50,340 nt of DNA from Gemmatimonadota bacterium (GTDB taxonomy: Bacteria; Gemmatimonadota; Gemmatimonadetes; Longimicrobiales; Gaopeijiaceae): assembly GCA_022564055.1 (NCBI GenBank), contig JADFMD010000014.1:1-50340 (forward strand), written 5' to 3'. Below are positions 43,376 through 50,340 of the stretch, piece by piece (position 1 is the stretch's first letter; the number at the start of each line of letters is the position of its first letter). Under the pieces are notes generated by a model, which was not told where the DNA came from, made no database searches, and worked only from the letters and a program-made list of their open reading frames with translations. Both the position numbers and the translations under genes were made by a program.

Positions 43376-44212
43376 TTGAGAGGTACCGCTAGTTACAGCT
43401 CCGGTGGGTTGAACCTCAGCTATCAAATGACCCCTTGGGTCAAGCGGCTGCTGATTGCGAATGCGGTCGTGTTTTTATTCACCTGGGTGATCGGCCCGGA
43501 TTTCGTCTTCGAGTGGTTCTCCTTCCAGCCCACCAAGATCTTGTTCCGGCCGTGGACCCCGCTCACCTACATGTTCCTCCACGGCGATTTTTGGCACGTT
43601 TTCATGAACATGCTGGTGCTCTTTTTCTTTGGGACCCACCTGGAATCGAAGTGGGGGTCGAGGGAATTCATCCGGTACTATCTGGTGTGTGGTCTCGGAG
43701 GTGTAGCACTCAGCTTTCTCTTCGTGTCGTACTCGATCATCGGTGCGTCGGCGGCGGTCTACGGGGTCATGCTGGCGTTCGCGATGGCGTGGCCCAACGC
43801 TCCCATTTACATCTGGGGCATCTTTCCGGTGAAGGCGAAATGGCTGGTGGGTCTTTTCGTTCTCATCACCTTTTCCAACGCCTTCGGCGGCGCAGGGGGG
43901 GGTGTCGCTCACTTCGCACATCTCGGTGGCTTCGCCGCAGGCTTCCTCTACCTGAAGACCGACTGGCGTGCCTCGCAGGCGATGCAGAGCCTTGGGAAGG
44001 CTGCTCGCACCAGGCGTTTCGCGATCGTTCCTCGGGAGGAGCGGGAGGCTGCCACGAGTGACCGCCGCCGGAGCGACCACGCCGGCGAGAAAAATACGCT
44101 GGATGCCGTCGACCGAGTCCTGGACAAAATCTCGGCGGAGGGGATGGCGTCCCTCACCGACCAAGAAAAGAAGCTCCTCGACGAGGTATCGAAGAAGCAC
44201 CGCACGAACTGA
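43376..44212 (+). CDS. Rhomboid family intramembrane serine protease
   Basis: Membrane protein of 278 residues with six helices. The catalytic pair is S125 in GASAAVYG and H182 in HFAHLGG, with the HGDFWHVFMNM loop near 65-75. The C-terminal cytoplasmic tail (about 240-275: LDAVDRVLDKI, LTDQEKKLLDEVS) is a helical motif seen in a subgroup of bacterial rhomboids. TTG 43376 is used because AAGGG precedes it and homologues have a short N-terminal leader; ATG 43427 is the alternative. Confidence 0.88.
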   Translation: MRGTASYSSGGLNLSYQMTPWVKRLLIANAVVFLFTWVIGPDFVFEWFSFQPTKILFRPWTPLTYMFLHGDFWHVFMNMLVLFFFGTHLESKWGSREFIRYYLVCGLGGVALSFLFVSYSIIGASAAVYGVMLAFAMAWPNAPIYIWGIFPVKAKWLVGLFVLITFSNAFGGAGGGVAHFAHLGGFAAGFLYLKTDWRASQAMQSLGKAARTRRFAIVPREEREAATSDRRRSDHAGEKNTLDAVDRVLDKISAEGMASLTDQEKKLLDEVSKKHRTN

Positions 44213-44272
44213 GAATCGCCGCGGGACGGCCGCTCGCCGCCCACTTCTCTCCCTTGTGACACCCGCCTCATC

Positions 44273-44301
44273 TGGACGAGATGGACCCTTCCGCCTACAA
44301 T
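44273..44301 (+). promoter_or_regulatory. Probable sigma70-type promoter of the EF-G paralogue operon
   Basis: TGGACG (44273-44278) and TACAAT (44296-44301) with a 17-base spacer, about 50 bases before ATG 44352 and its AGGAG. Confidence 0.5.
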
Positions 44302-44351
44302 CACCATCCCCTAGAAAAAAAATTACGGTGTACATCGGGTAGGAGCCATAC

Positions 44352-46457
44352 ATGCCGTTCGCCAAAGAGTATACGACGGATAAGATCAGGAACGTGGCCG
44401 TTCTCGGCCACGGCGGGGCGGGAAAAACCAGCCTCATCGACGCCCTCTGTTACACCGCCGGTTCATCGAAACGGAAGGGGAACGTCGACGACGGAACAGC
44501 GCTTACGATGTACACGCCGGAAGAGGCGAACCACGGCGTTTCGCTTCAGTGCACGCCTGCCTTTTGCGAATATGCGGGCACCAAAATCAATCTTCTGGAC
44601 ACTCCTGGCTTCATGGATTTCGTCGGTGAGACGCTGGCTGCGATCCGGGTGGCGGACTCCGCGGTCATTGTAGTGAGCGCCACCTCCGGCGTGGAGGTAG
44701 GCACCGAAACCGTGTGGGAGTACGCGGAGGACCGGGGAATTCCCCGGTTCTTTTTTGTTTCCATGATGGATAAGGACAACGCCTCGTTCGAGCGTGTGTA
44801 CCAGGAGATCAAGGGGCGGCTCACGAAAAAGGTCGTGGCCGTCGAAATCCCCATCGGAGAGGGTCCGGACTTCCGCGGCATCATCAACCTGTTCAGTGAG
44901 CGGGCCCATATTTTCAAGGCCGGCACCGAGAAGGGCGAATACGATGAGGTCGACGTGCCCGAGGAGCTCAAGGCCAAGGTCGAGGTGTGGGAGACCGAGC
45001 TGCAGGAGACGCTCGCCACGACTGATGAGGCGCTTCTAGACCGCTATCTGGAGGAAGGCAAGATATCCCTTGAAGACGCCATCCAAGCCATGCACAAGGG
45101 TGTGGCGAGTGGGGATATCATCCCTCTTTTCTGCGGATCTGCTGAGAGCTCTTACGGGATGCAAACGCTGCTCAAGAAGCTCGTGGAGCTCTGCCCCAGT
45201 CCAGCGGAAGCGGGCGGCGAGACGGCGCAGCGTCCCGGCATGGAGGGGGAGGTGCATCTGTCGCCCACCGACGACGAGACCTTCTCCGCGCTCATCTATA
45301 AAACGGCTTCGGAGCCCCGCATTGGGGAGATGTCCTACTTCCGCGTCGTAAGCGGCTCGATCAGTAACGGGCAGGAGGTCAGGAACGGGGAGCGCGGCAC
45401 CACCGAAAAGCTCAATCACCTTTCGGTCGCCATGGGGAAGGAGCGCCTCGAGGTCGCCAAGCTCCACGCGGGGGACCTCGGGGTGGTCGCCAAGCTCAAA
45501 GGCGCCCATACCAACGACACGCTCTGCGATATGTCCCGTCCGGTGGTACTCGAAAAGATCGCCTTCCCGAAGCCGGAGATCGCCATGGCGATCTTGGGCG
45601 AAAGCCGCAGTGACGAAGACAAACTGGGCGAGGTCCTTCCGAAGCTGCATGAAGAGGACCCCACCTTTCTGGCCGAGTTCGACCCCGAACTGCACCAGAC
45701 GATCGCCCGGGGCCTGGGCGAGCTCCATTTGGCCGTTCAGATGGAGCGCATGAAGCGGAAGTACGGGGTGGCCGTCCACATGGAGCAACCGAAGATCGGT
45801 TACCGGGAGACGATCACGAGAGAGGCGGAGGGACAGGGCCGGCACAAGAAGCAGTCGGGTGGACGGGGCCAGTTCGGGGACTGCTGGATTCGGCTCAAGC
45901 CACGCAGGACGGGCAAGGGGTACGAATTCGTCAAATCCATCAAGGGTGGGGTGATCCCGACCAAGTACCTCCCCTCCGTGGACAAGGGCATTCAGGAAGC
46001 GGCCGCTCGGGGAATCCTCGCCGGTTTTCGATGCGTCGATTTCGAGGCGGAGTGCTACGACGGCTCGTATCATGCGGTGGACTCGAGCGACATCGCGTTC
46101 AAGCTGGCTGGGTCCAGCGCGTTCAGGAACGTCGCGGCCAAGTGCCGTCCCGTGATCCTGGAGCCCATCATCGAGGTCACGGTGACCACGCCAGACGACT
46201 ACGTCGGCGACATCATGAGTGACATAAATCAGCGGCGTGGGAAGGTATTGGGGATGGAGCCCTCCGAGGGACGCACCACGGTCAAGGCCTTGGTGCCCGA
46301 GGCGGAGCTTTACAGGTACTCCACCTCGCTGCGTGCTATCACACAGGGGCGGGCGCACCATAGTCGAAGCTTCTCCGGATACGAGCCGTTGCCGGAGCAG
46401 GAGGTGCCAAAGGTGATCGCCGCCTCGAAGGAGGCGGTGACGGCAGCAGCTCACTGA
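44352..46457 (+). CDS. Elongation factor G paralogue (translocase-like GTPase)
   Basis: GTPase of 701 residues with all EF-G domains. G1 is GHGGAGKTS (about 19-27), switch I contains TPEEANHGVSLQ, and G3 is DTPG. G4 is SMMDKD where canonical EF-G has NKMD, so the guanine-contacting lysine is missing. Domain IV retains KQSGGRGQFGDCW and domain V ends normally. Such variants are the only or second EF-G in several phyla. Without the rpsL-rpsG-fusA-tuf context it is likely the second copy. Guanine specificity is uncertain. Confidence 0.85.
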   Translation: MPFAKEYTTDKIRNVAVLGHGGAGKTSLIDALCYTAGSSKRKGNVDDGTALTMYTPEEANHGVSLQCTPAFCEYAGTKINLLDTPGFMDFVGETLAAIRVADSAVIVVSATSGVEVGTETVWEYAEDRGIPRFFFVSMMDKDNASFERVYQEIKGRLTKKVVAVEIPIGEGPDFRGIINLFSERAHIFKAGTEKGEYDEVDVPEELKAKVEVWETELQETLATTDEALLDRYLEEGKISLEDAIQAMHKGVASGDIIPLFCGSAESSYGMQTLLKKLVELCPSPAEAGGETAQRPGMEGEVHLSPTDDETFSALIYKTASEPRIGEMSYFRVVSGSISNGQEVRNGERGTTEKLNHLSVAMGKERLEVAKLHAGDLGVVAKLKGAHTNDTLCDMSRPVVLEKIAFPKPEIAMAILGESRSDEDKLGEVLPKLHEEDPTFLAEFDPELHQTIARGLGELHLAVQMERMKRKYGVAVHMEQPKIGYRETITREAEGQGRHKKQSGGRGQFGDCWIRLKPRRTGKGYEFVKSIKGGVIPTKYLPSVDKGIQEAAARGILAGFRCVDFEAECYDGSYHAVDSSDIAFKLAGSSAFRNVAAKCRPVILEPIIEVTVTTPDDYVGDIMSDINQRRGKVLGMEPSEGRTTVKALVPEAELYRYSTSLRAITQGRAHHSRSFSGYEPLPEQEVPKVIAASKEAVTAAAH

Positions 46458-46505
46458 GCACCGAGAAGGCTGGCGCAGAGGTACGGCGAGCAGGAGGAAT
46501 TTGCG

Positions 46506-47252
46506 GTGTCTGGACATAGCAAATGGGCGACCATCAAGCGGAAGAAGGCCGCGACCGACGCGAAGCGCGGGAAGATCTTCACCAAGCTGATCCGAGAGAT
46601 CACGGTGGCGGCCCGAGATGGTGGAGGTGACCCCAACTTCAACCCGCGTCTTCGCCTCGCTGTAGACAACGCCAAGGCCGGCAATATGCCCGCGGACAAT
46701 ATCACGCGGGCCGTCAAAAAGGGCACGGGTGAGCTCGAGGGGGTCAACTACGAGGAAATCGCCTACGAGGGGTACGGCCCCGGTGGGGTGGCCCTCTACA
46801 TCGAGACGCTCACCGACAACCAAAACCGAACCGTGGCCGACGTGAGACACATCCTGACCAAGCTCGGGGGTAGCTTGGGGACGACGGGCTCTGTCGGCTG
46901 GCAGTTCGACCGCAAGGGGCAGATCTACGTGGACGTCTCGCGTTACACCGAGGAGGTGGTGTTCGAGGCCGCGATCGACGCTGGGGCGGAGGACGTCGAG
47001 GCGTCGGGCGACGAATTCATCGTCACGACCGAAGCCGGTGCTTTCCATGAAGTGCAGGCGGGCATGAGGTCCGCGGGGATCGAGTTCGAACGGGCCGAAT
47101 TTTCTTGGATCCCTCAAAACGAGATCCGTGTCGAGGGCCGGGACGCCGAGAAGCTCATCAAGCTCCTGGAAGCTCTGGACGACATCGATGACGTCCAGCA
47201 GGTCTCCTCCAATGCGGATATAGACGAAGAGATCCTCGCCCAGGTGATGTAG
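46506..47252 (+). CDS. yebC: YebC/PmpR family protein (TACO1-like)
   Basis: Protein of 248 residues; family members are translation factors that relieve ribosome stalling at proline-rich motifs or act as transcription regulators. It has the invariant MSGHSKWATIKRKKAATDAKRGKIFTKL start, GGVALYIETLTDNQNRTVADVRHILTK centre and DDVQQVSSNADI end. GTG 46506 follows AGGAGGAA. It directly precedes ruvC (GTG starts at the base after its stop), which is a common gene order. Confidence 0.96.
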   Translation: MSGHSKWATIKRKKAATDAKRGKIFTKLIREITVAARDGGGDPNFNPRLRLAVDNAKAGNMPADNITRAVKKGTGELEGVNYEEIAYEGYGPGGVALYIETLTDNQNRTVADVRHILTKLGGSLGTTGSVGWQFDRKGQIYVDVSRYTEEVVFEAAIDAGAEDVEASGDEFIVTTEAGAFHEVQAGMRSAGIEFERAEFSWIPQNEIRVEGRDAEKLIKLLEALDDIDDVQQVSSNADIDEEILAQVM

Positions 47253-47741
47253 GTGGGGGGAGAGCTGATTCTCGGGATCGATCCCGGAACGGCGGTCACC
47301 GGGTACGGCGTTGTGGCCAAGGAGCGCGGCGGCGCCGTTTCCTTGGTTGAGTGTGGCGTGGTACGCACCTCGCCTCGCGAGGCGCTGCCGTTTCGGATTC
47401 GAGAGATCTACGAAGAGGTTTCTGCCCTGATCGCGCGCCACCAGCCCTCGGTGGTGGTGGTGGAGGACGTCTTTCTGGGAAAGAACGTGCAGAGCGCCCT
47501 CAAGCTCGGACACGCCCGCGGCGCTATACTGCTCGCGGCGGCGCTCGGTGAGATTCCGATTGCCGAGTACTCTCCCAGGGAGATCAAGAAGGCGGTGGTG
47601 GGAAACGGAAACGCGTCCAAGGATCAGGTAGGCTTCATGGTTCAGCAGCAGCTCCGGCTCAAGGACCCACCCTCGCCGGCCGACGCCGCCGACGGTGTGG
47701 CCGCCGCACTCTGCCACTGCATCCTGGGGGCGTTCCGGTGA
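47253..47741 (+). CDS. ruvC: Crossover junction endodeoxyribonuclease RuvC
   Basis: Holliday junction resolvase of 162 residues. Catalytic acidic residues are seen as D10 (GIDPGTAVTGYG), the glutamate in VVVEDVFLGKN, and the aspartates in PADAADGVAAALCH. GTG 47253 abuts the yebC stop; the stop overlaps ruvA (GTGA). Confidence 0.96.
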   Translation: MGGELILGIDPGTAVTGYGVVAKERGGAVSLVECGVVRTSPREALPFRIREIYEEVSALIARHQPSVVVVEDVFLGKNVQSALKLGHARGAILLAAALGEIPIAEYSPREIKKAVVGNGNASKDQVGFMVQQQLRLKDPPSPADAADGVAAALCHCILGAFR

Positions 47742-48337
47742 TCACACGCCTCAGGGGCACGCTCATCTCCCGGGAGATGGATCACGTGGAGGTGGAGACC
47801 GCTGGCGGCGTCGTCTACGAGGTCCAGATCCCTCTGTCGATCTTCGAACGCCTGCCGAAGCCACCGTCTCCGGATTTCGAGATCCGCACCCTCCAGGTGG
47901 TACGGGAGGACTCGCTCACGCTCTACGGCTTTTTGGAGCCGTTCGAGCGGGAGCTCTTTTCGAGGCTCCTGGGGGCGTCCGGGGTAGGGCCCAAGGTGGC
48001 GCTGGCCATGCTCTCCACGTACTCGGCCGGCCGGCTCGTGCAGGCGTTGGTCGAGAAAGACGTGAATGCCCTGAGGCAGGTGAGTGGCGTGGGGAAGAAG
48101 ACCGCAGAGCGAATCGTGCTGGAGCTGGCTGATAAGGTCGAGGACCTGGCTCTGGAGGCCGCCGGTCCGGACGGTGCCAGCGACGGAGCGGCGCCCGGTG
48201 CCCAGGAGGCGGTCGGCGCACTCGTGGCGCTGGGGTATTCGTTCGTGGATGCGGACGCGGCCGTCCGGCGCTCCATGGCAGAGGGAGAAGTGGCGGGTAC
48301 GGACGAGTTGGTGCGTCGGGCTTTGGCGAAGCGTTGA
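47738..48337 (+). CDS. ruvA: Holliday junction DNA helicase subunit RuvA
   Basis: Tetrameric junction-binding protein of 199 residues that loads RuvB. OB-fold N-terminus (MITRLRGTLISRE), two helix-hairpin-helix motifs (GASGVGPKVALAML, VSGVGKKTAERIVLEL), an acidic flexible linker, and the RuvB-contacting third domain (AVGALVALGYSFVDADAAVRR). GTG 47738 lies in a four-base overlap with ruvC. Confidence 0.96.
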   Translation: MITRLRGTLISREMDHVEVETAGGVVYEVQIPLSIFERLPKPPSPDFEIRTLQVVREDSLTLYGFLEPFERELFSRLLGASGVGPKVALAMLSTYSAGRLVQALVEKDVNALRQVSGVGKKTAERIVLELADKVEDLALEAAGPDGASDGAAPGAQEAVGALVALGYSFVDADAAVRRSMAEGEVAGTDELVRRALAKR

Positions 48338-48361
48338 GGATGGGCGAAGCCTTGAAGATTG

Positions 48362-48450
48362 GCGATGAGTGAGCCGCGGATGATGAGTGAACGCCAGGCG
48401 ATGAGGGAACGACGGGCGATGAGTGAGCGCCGGGCGATGGGTGAGCGACG
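48362..48450 (+). repeat. Imperfect 18-bp tandem repeats between ruvA and ruvB
   Basis: About four to five direct copies of an 18-base unit related to GCGATGAGTGAGCGCCGG, contiguous and without spacers. The unit length preserves reading frame. They look like recent slippage or duplication. Confidence 0.75.
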
Positions 48451-48454
48451 ATGA
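48365..48454 (+). CDS. 29-codon repeat micro-ORF leading into ruvB
   Basis: In the gap between ruvA and ruvB an 18-base imperfect tandem repeat (GCGATGAGTGAGCGCCGG type) spans about 48362-48450. In the plus frame it reads [29 protein letters not shown], then TGA overlapping the ruvB ATG as ATGA. It could be a translated leader that couples ribosomes to ruvB, or repeats of no protein function. There is no good ribosome binding site at the first ATG, though each repeat carries a GAG-rich stretch. Confidence 0.35.
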   Translation: MSEPRMMSERQAMRERRAMSERRAMGERR

Positions 48455-49494
48455 CCGGAAGAAGCGAAATCACCACACCGGAGGTCCTCCAGGAAGACGC
48501 CGTCGTCGAGCCCTCGCTCCGGCCCCAGCGCCTCGAGGAGTTCATCGGCCAGGACAAGGTCCGCGAGGCGCTGAGCATCACGATCGAGGCCGCCAAGCAG
48601 CGCCGCGAACCCCTGGACCATCTGCTCTTTCACGGCCCGCCCGGGCTCGGCAAGACCACCCTGGCGTCGCTGATCGCGCGAGAAATGGGCGTGAACTTGA
48701 AGTCCACGTCGGGGCCCGTGCTGGAGAAACCGGCGGACCTCGTGGGCATGCTCACCAATCAGCGTGAGGGAGACGTCCTCTTCATCGACGAGATACACCG
48801 ACTTCGGCCTATCATCGAGGAGTTTCTGTATCCAGCCATGGAGGACTTCCGCGTGGAGATTCGCCTGGCCGACGGCCCGCGGGCGAAGACCATGACCATG
48901 GACATCGAGAAGTTTACGCTCGTGGGCGCGACCACCCGCTTCGGGCTCCTCACCGCCCCCATGCGGTCCCGCTTCGGGATCATCCAGCGGCTGAACTTCT
49001 ATCCGCCCGAGGAGTTGGCGGTGATCCTGGCGCGGAGCTCGGAGATCCTGGGTGTGGAGTGCTCGCCCGAGGGGACGCAGATCCTTGCCCGCCGCGCCCG
49101 GGGAACCCCCAGAGTGGCCAACCGGCTGCTCCGGCGGGTGCGCGACTTCGCCCAGGTCAGGGCCGAGGGTATCATCACGGCGACCGTGGCCGAGGAGGCC
49201 CTCGAGATGCTCGACGTCGACGAATATGGCCTCGACGAGATGGATGGGCGCGTGCTCCGCACGCTGATCGAGAAGTTCGAGGGCGGTCCCGTCGGGCTCG
49301 AGACGCTGGCCGTGGCCATGGGCGAGGACCCCTCCACGCTGGAGGAGGTCTACGAGCCGTTCCTGATCCAGGAGGGGTTCATCATGCGAACGCCGCGGGG
49401 GCGGGTGGCGACCGTGAGGGCCTACAAACGATTCGGGTACGAGCCGCCCGCGGAGCGTGGGGTGGGGGATGGGCAGTCGTCGCTCTTCGAGTGA
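48451..49494 (+). CDS. ruvB: Holliday junction branch migration ATPase RuvB
   Basis: Hexameric AAA+ motor of 347 residues. Walker [16 protein letters not shown] (about 55-69), Walker [12 protein letters not shown], sensor 1 in [11 protein letters not shown], arginine finger in APMRSRFGI, and the winged-helix C-terminus with [18 protein letters not shown] 48451 overlaps the repeat micro-ORF; the stop overlaps queA (GTGA). Confidence 0.97.
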   Translation: MTGRSEITTPEVLQEDAVVEPSLRPQRLEEFIGQDKVREALSITIEAAKQRREPLDHLLFHGPPGLGKTTLASLIAREMGVNLKSTSGPVLEKPADLVGMLTNQREGDVLFIDEIHRLRPIIEEFLYPAMEDFRVEIRLADGPRAKTMTMDIEKFTLVGATTRFGLLTAPMRSRFGIIQRLNFYPPEELAVILARSSEILGVECSPEGTQILARRARGTPRVANRLLRRVRDFAQVRAEGIITATVAEEALEMLDVDEYGLDEMDGRVLRTLIEKFEGGPVGLETLAVAMGEDPSTLEEVYEPFLIQEGFIMRTPRGRVATVRAYKRFGYEPPAERGVGDGQSSLFE

Positions 49495-50340
49495 CCGACG
49501 GCACCCGCGTCTCGGACTACGAATACGAGCTCCCTTCCGGGCGGATCGCCCAGTATCCGGTGGAGCGAAGGGACCAGAGCCGGCTGCTGGTGGTGCCGCG
49601 GGGTGGTGGGCCGTGCGAGCATCGGGTGTTTTCGGATGTGGTCCACCTTCTGAAACCTGGCGACGTGTTGGTGGTGAACGAAAGCCAGGTGAGGCCCGCG
49701 CGGCTGTTGGGGCGAAAGCCCACCGGGGCGCCCTCGGAAATCCTGCTGTTGAGGCCGTGGGGTGGGCGTGGCACCGCTTCTGTCCTCGATCCGGAGTCCG
49801 ACGAGGCCACAATTTGGGAGGCGTTGGTGCGGCCCGGCGGCAAACTCAAGCCCGGGCGGCTGGTGAACATCGCCCCTGGCTTCGACGTGGAGATCGTGGA
49901 CGGGGCACCGGGGGGCGGCCGGATCGTGAGGCTCGTTGTCGAGGGTTCCGTGCGGGAGGCGCTCGACGAGCATGGCCACATGCCGCTTCCCCCCTACCTC
50001 GAGCGGGACGACGAACCCCTGGACCGGGAGCGCTACCAGACCGTGTATGCGCGGGTGCCGGGCTCGGTCGCCGCGCCAACCGCTGGACTGCACTTCACCC
50101 AGGAACTGCTGGCCGAGATCGAAGAGAAGGGTATCGAGCGCGTGGCGGTCACTCTGGATGTGGGCTTGGGGACGTTTCGGCCTGTGGAGGCCGATGATCC
50201 GGCGGAGCACGACATGCACAGCGAACGGTATTTCGTGTCCCCTGAGGCGGCGGGGCTGATCAACCTCGCACGGAAGGAGGGACGGCGCGTCTGGGCGGTG
50301 GGCACCACCGTGGTGCGGACGCTCGAGAGCGCGGCTCACG
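49491..50340 (+). CDS. queA: S-adenosylmethionine:tRNA ribosyltransferase-isomerase QueA, partial
   Basis: Makes epoxyqueuosine in the tRNA anticodon loop. The first 283 residues are visible; the frame runs off the right edge. Conserved blocks: [13 protein letters not shown]-type start ([20 protein letters not shown]), [57 protein letters not shown] and the final [19 protein letters not shown] 49491 overlaps the ruvB stop by four bases. Confidence 0.95.
   Translation, partial: MTDGTRVSDYEYELPSGRIAQYPVERRDQSRLLVVPRGGGPCEHRVFSDVVHLLKPGDVLVVNESQVRPARLLGRKPTGAPSEILLLRPWGGRGTASVLDPESDEATIWEALVRPGGKLKPGRLVNIAPGFDVEIVDGAPGGGRIVRLVVEGSVREALDEHGHMPLPPYLERDDEPLDRERYQTVYARVPGSVAAPTAGLHFTQELLAEIEEKGIERVAVTLDVGLGTFRPVEADDPAEHDMHSERYFVSPEAAGLINLARKEGRRVWAVGTTVVRTLESAAH

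Noticed and set aside
45036-47717. A very long open frame (893 codons) on the minus strand across the EF-G paralogue, yebC and ruvC.
   Set aside because: It is a mirror frame of strongly conserved plus-strand genes in GC-rich DNA. Its translation is low in hydrophobic cores and has no recognisable motif.
48362-48450. A CRISPR-like repeat array between ruvA and ruvB.
   Set aside because: The 18-base units are contiguous without spacers and vary between copies, so they are a simple tandem repeat.

Overview
The window is GC-rich bacterial chromosome, densely coding, with many 1- to 4-base start/stop overlaps and many GTG and TTG starts. There are no rRNA or tRNA genes, IS elements, phage genes or CRISPR arrays that I can see. 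The gene content suggests a member of the Gemmatimonadota or a close relative: a bacterial sphingolipid locus, ECF sigma/anti-sigma pairs, paired M16 peptidases, an exported D-aminoacylase-like amidohydrolase, an EF-G paralogue with a divergent G4 motif, an archaeal-type phosphoglycerate mutase, and the yebC-ruvC-ruvA-ruvB-queA string. This assignment is inference from gene content, not a phylogenetic result.

Left part (1-12361): a probable sphingolipid locus. A type I ABC exporter reads leftward off the window edge. Facing away from it are a sulfotransferase, a GNAT-fold protein of the bacterial ceramide synthase type, and a GT32 glycosyltransferase resembling eukaryotic inositol-phosphorylceramide mannosyltransferases; these three are joined by ATGA overlaps. 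Then come a serine palmitoyltransferase-type enzyme, a CerR-type NAD(P)-dependent reductase, two tandem copies of an [acyl carrier protein + ketoacyl-ACP synthase] module, a flippase-like membrane protein and a D-2-hydroxyacid dehydrogenase. Read together, they suggest supply of a dedicated acyl chain, condensation with an amino acid, reduction, N-acylation, then glycosylation and possibly sulfation and export. This is the most interesting part of the window.

Middle (12477-30065): an amidohydrolase lipoprotein lacking the usual HxH metal motif, a 53-codon small gene with its own terminator, TerC, an orphan LolD-like ATPase, an ECF sigma/anti-sigma pair, an M28 peptidase, and a STAS protein without the phospho-acceptor serine. 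Next is a tight operon of an exported unknown protein, an iodotyrosine-deiodinase-like flavoprotein, a GCS2-CBS fusion and an SRAP protein. A PLP aminotransferase, ApgM and a pair of M16 peptidases follow.

Right part (30301-50340): a second ECF sigma/anti-sigma pair, holA, a SPOR protein coupled to a membrane-anchored receiver-domain protein, CopA with a 29-residue membrane microprotein, a GT4 glycosyltransferase, mutS, a TonB-C-like secreted protein, cystathionine beta-synthase, Ddl, a rhomboid protease, the EF-G paralogue, yebC, ruvC, ruvA, a 29-codon repeat micro-ORF, ruvB and the start of queA. The genome-maintenance genes (mutS, holA, ruvABC) are ordinary. The small ORFs, the REC-membrane fusion and the sphingolipid locus are what merit follow-up.
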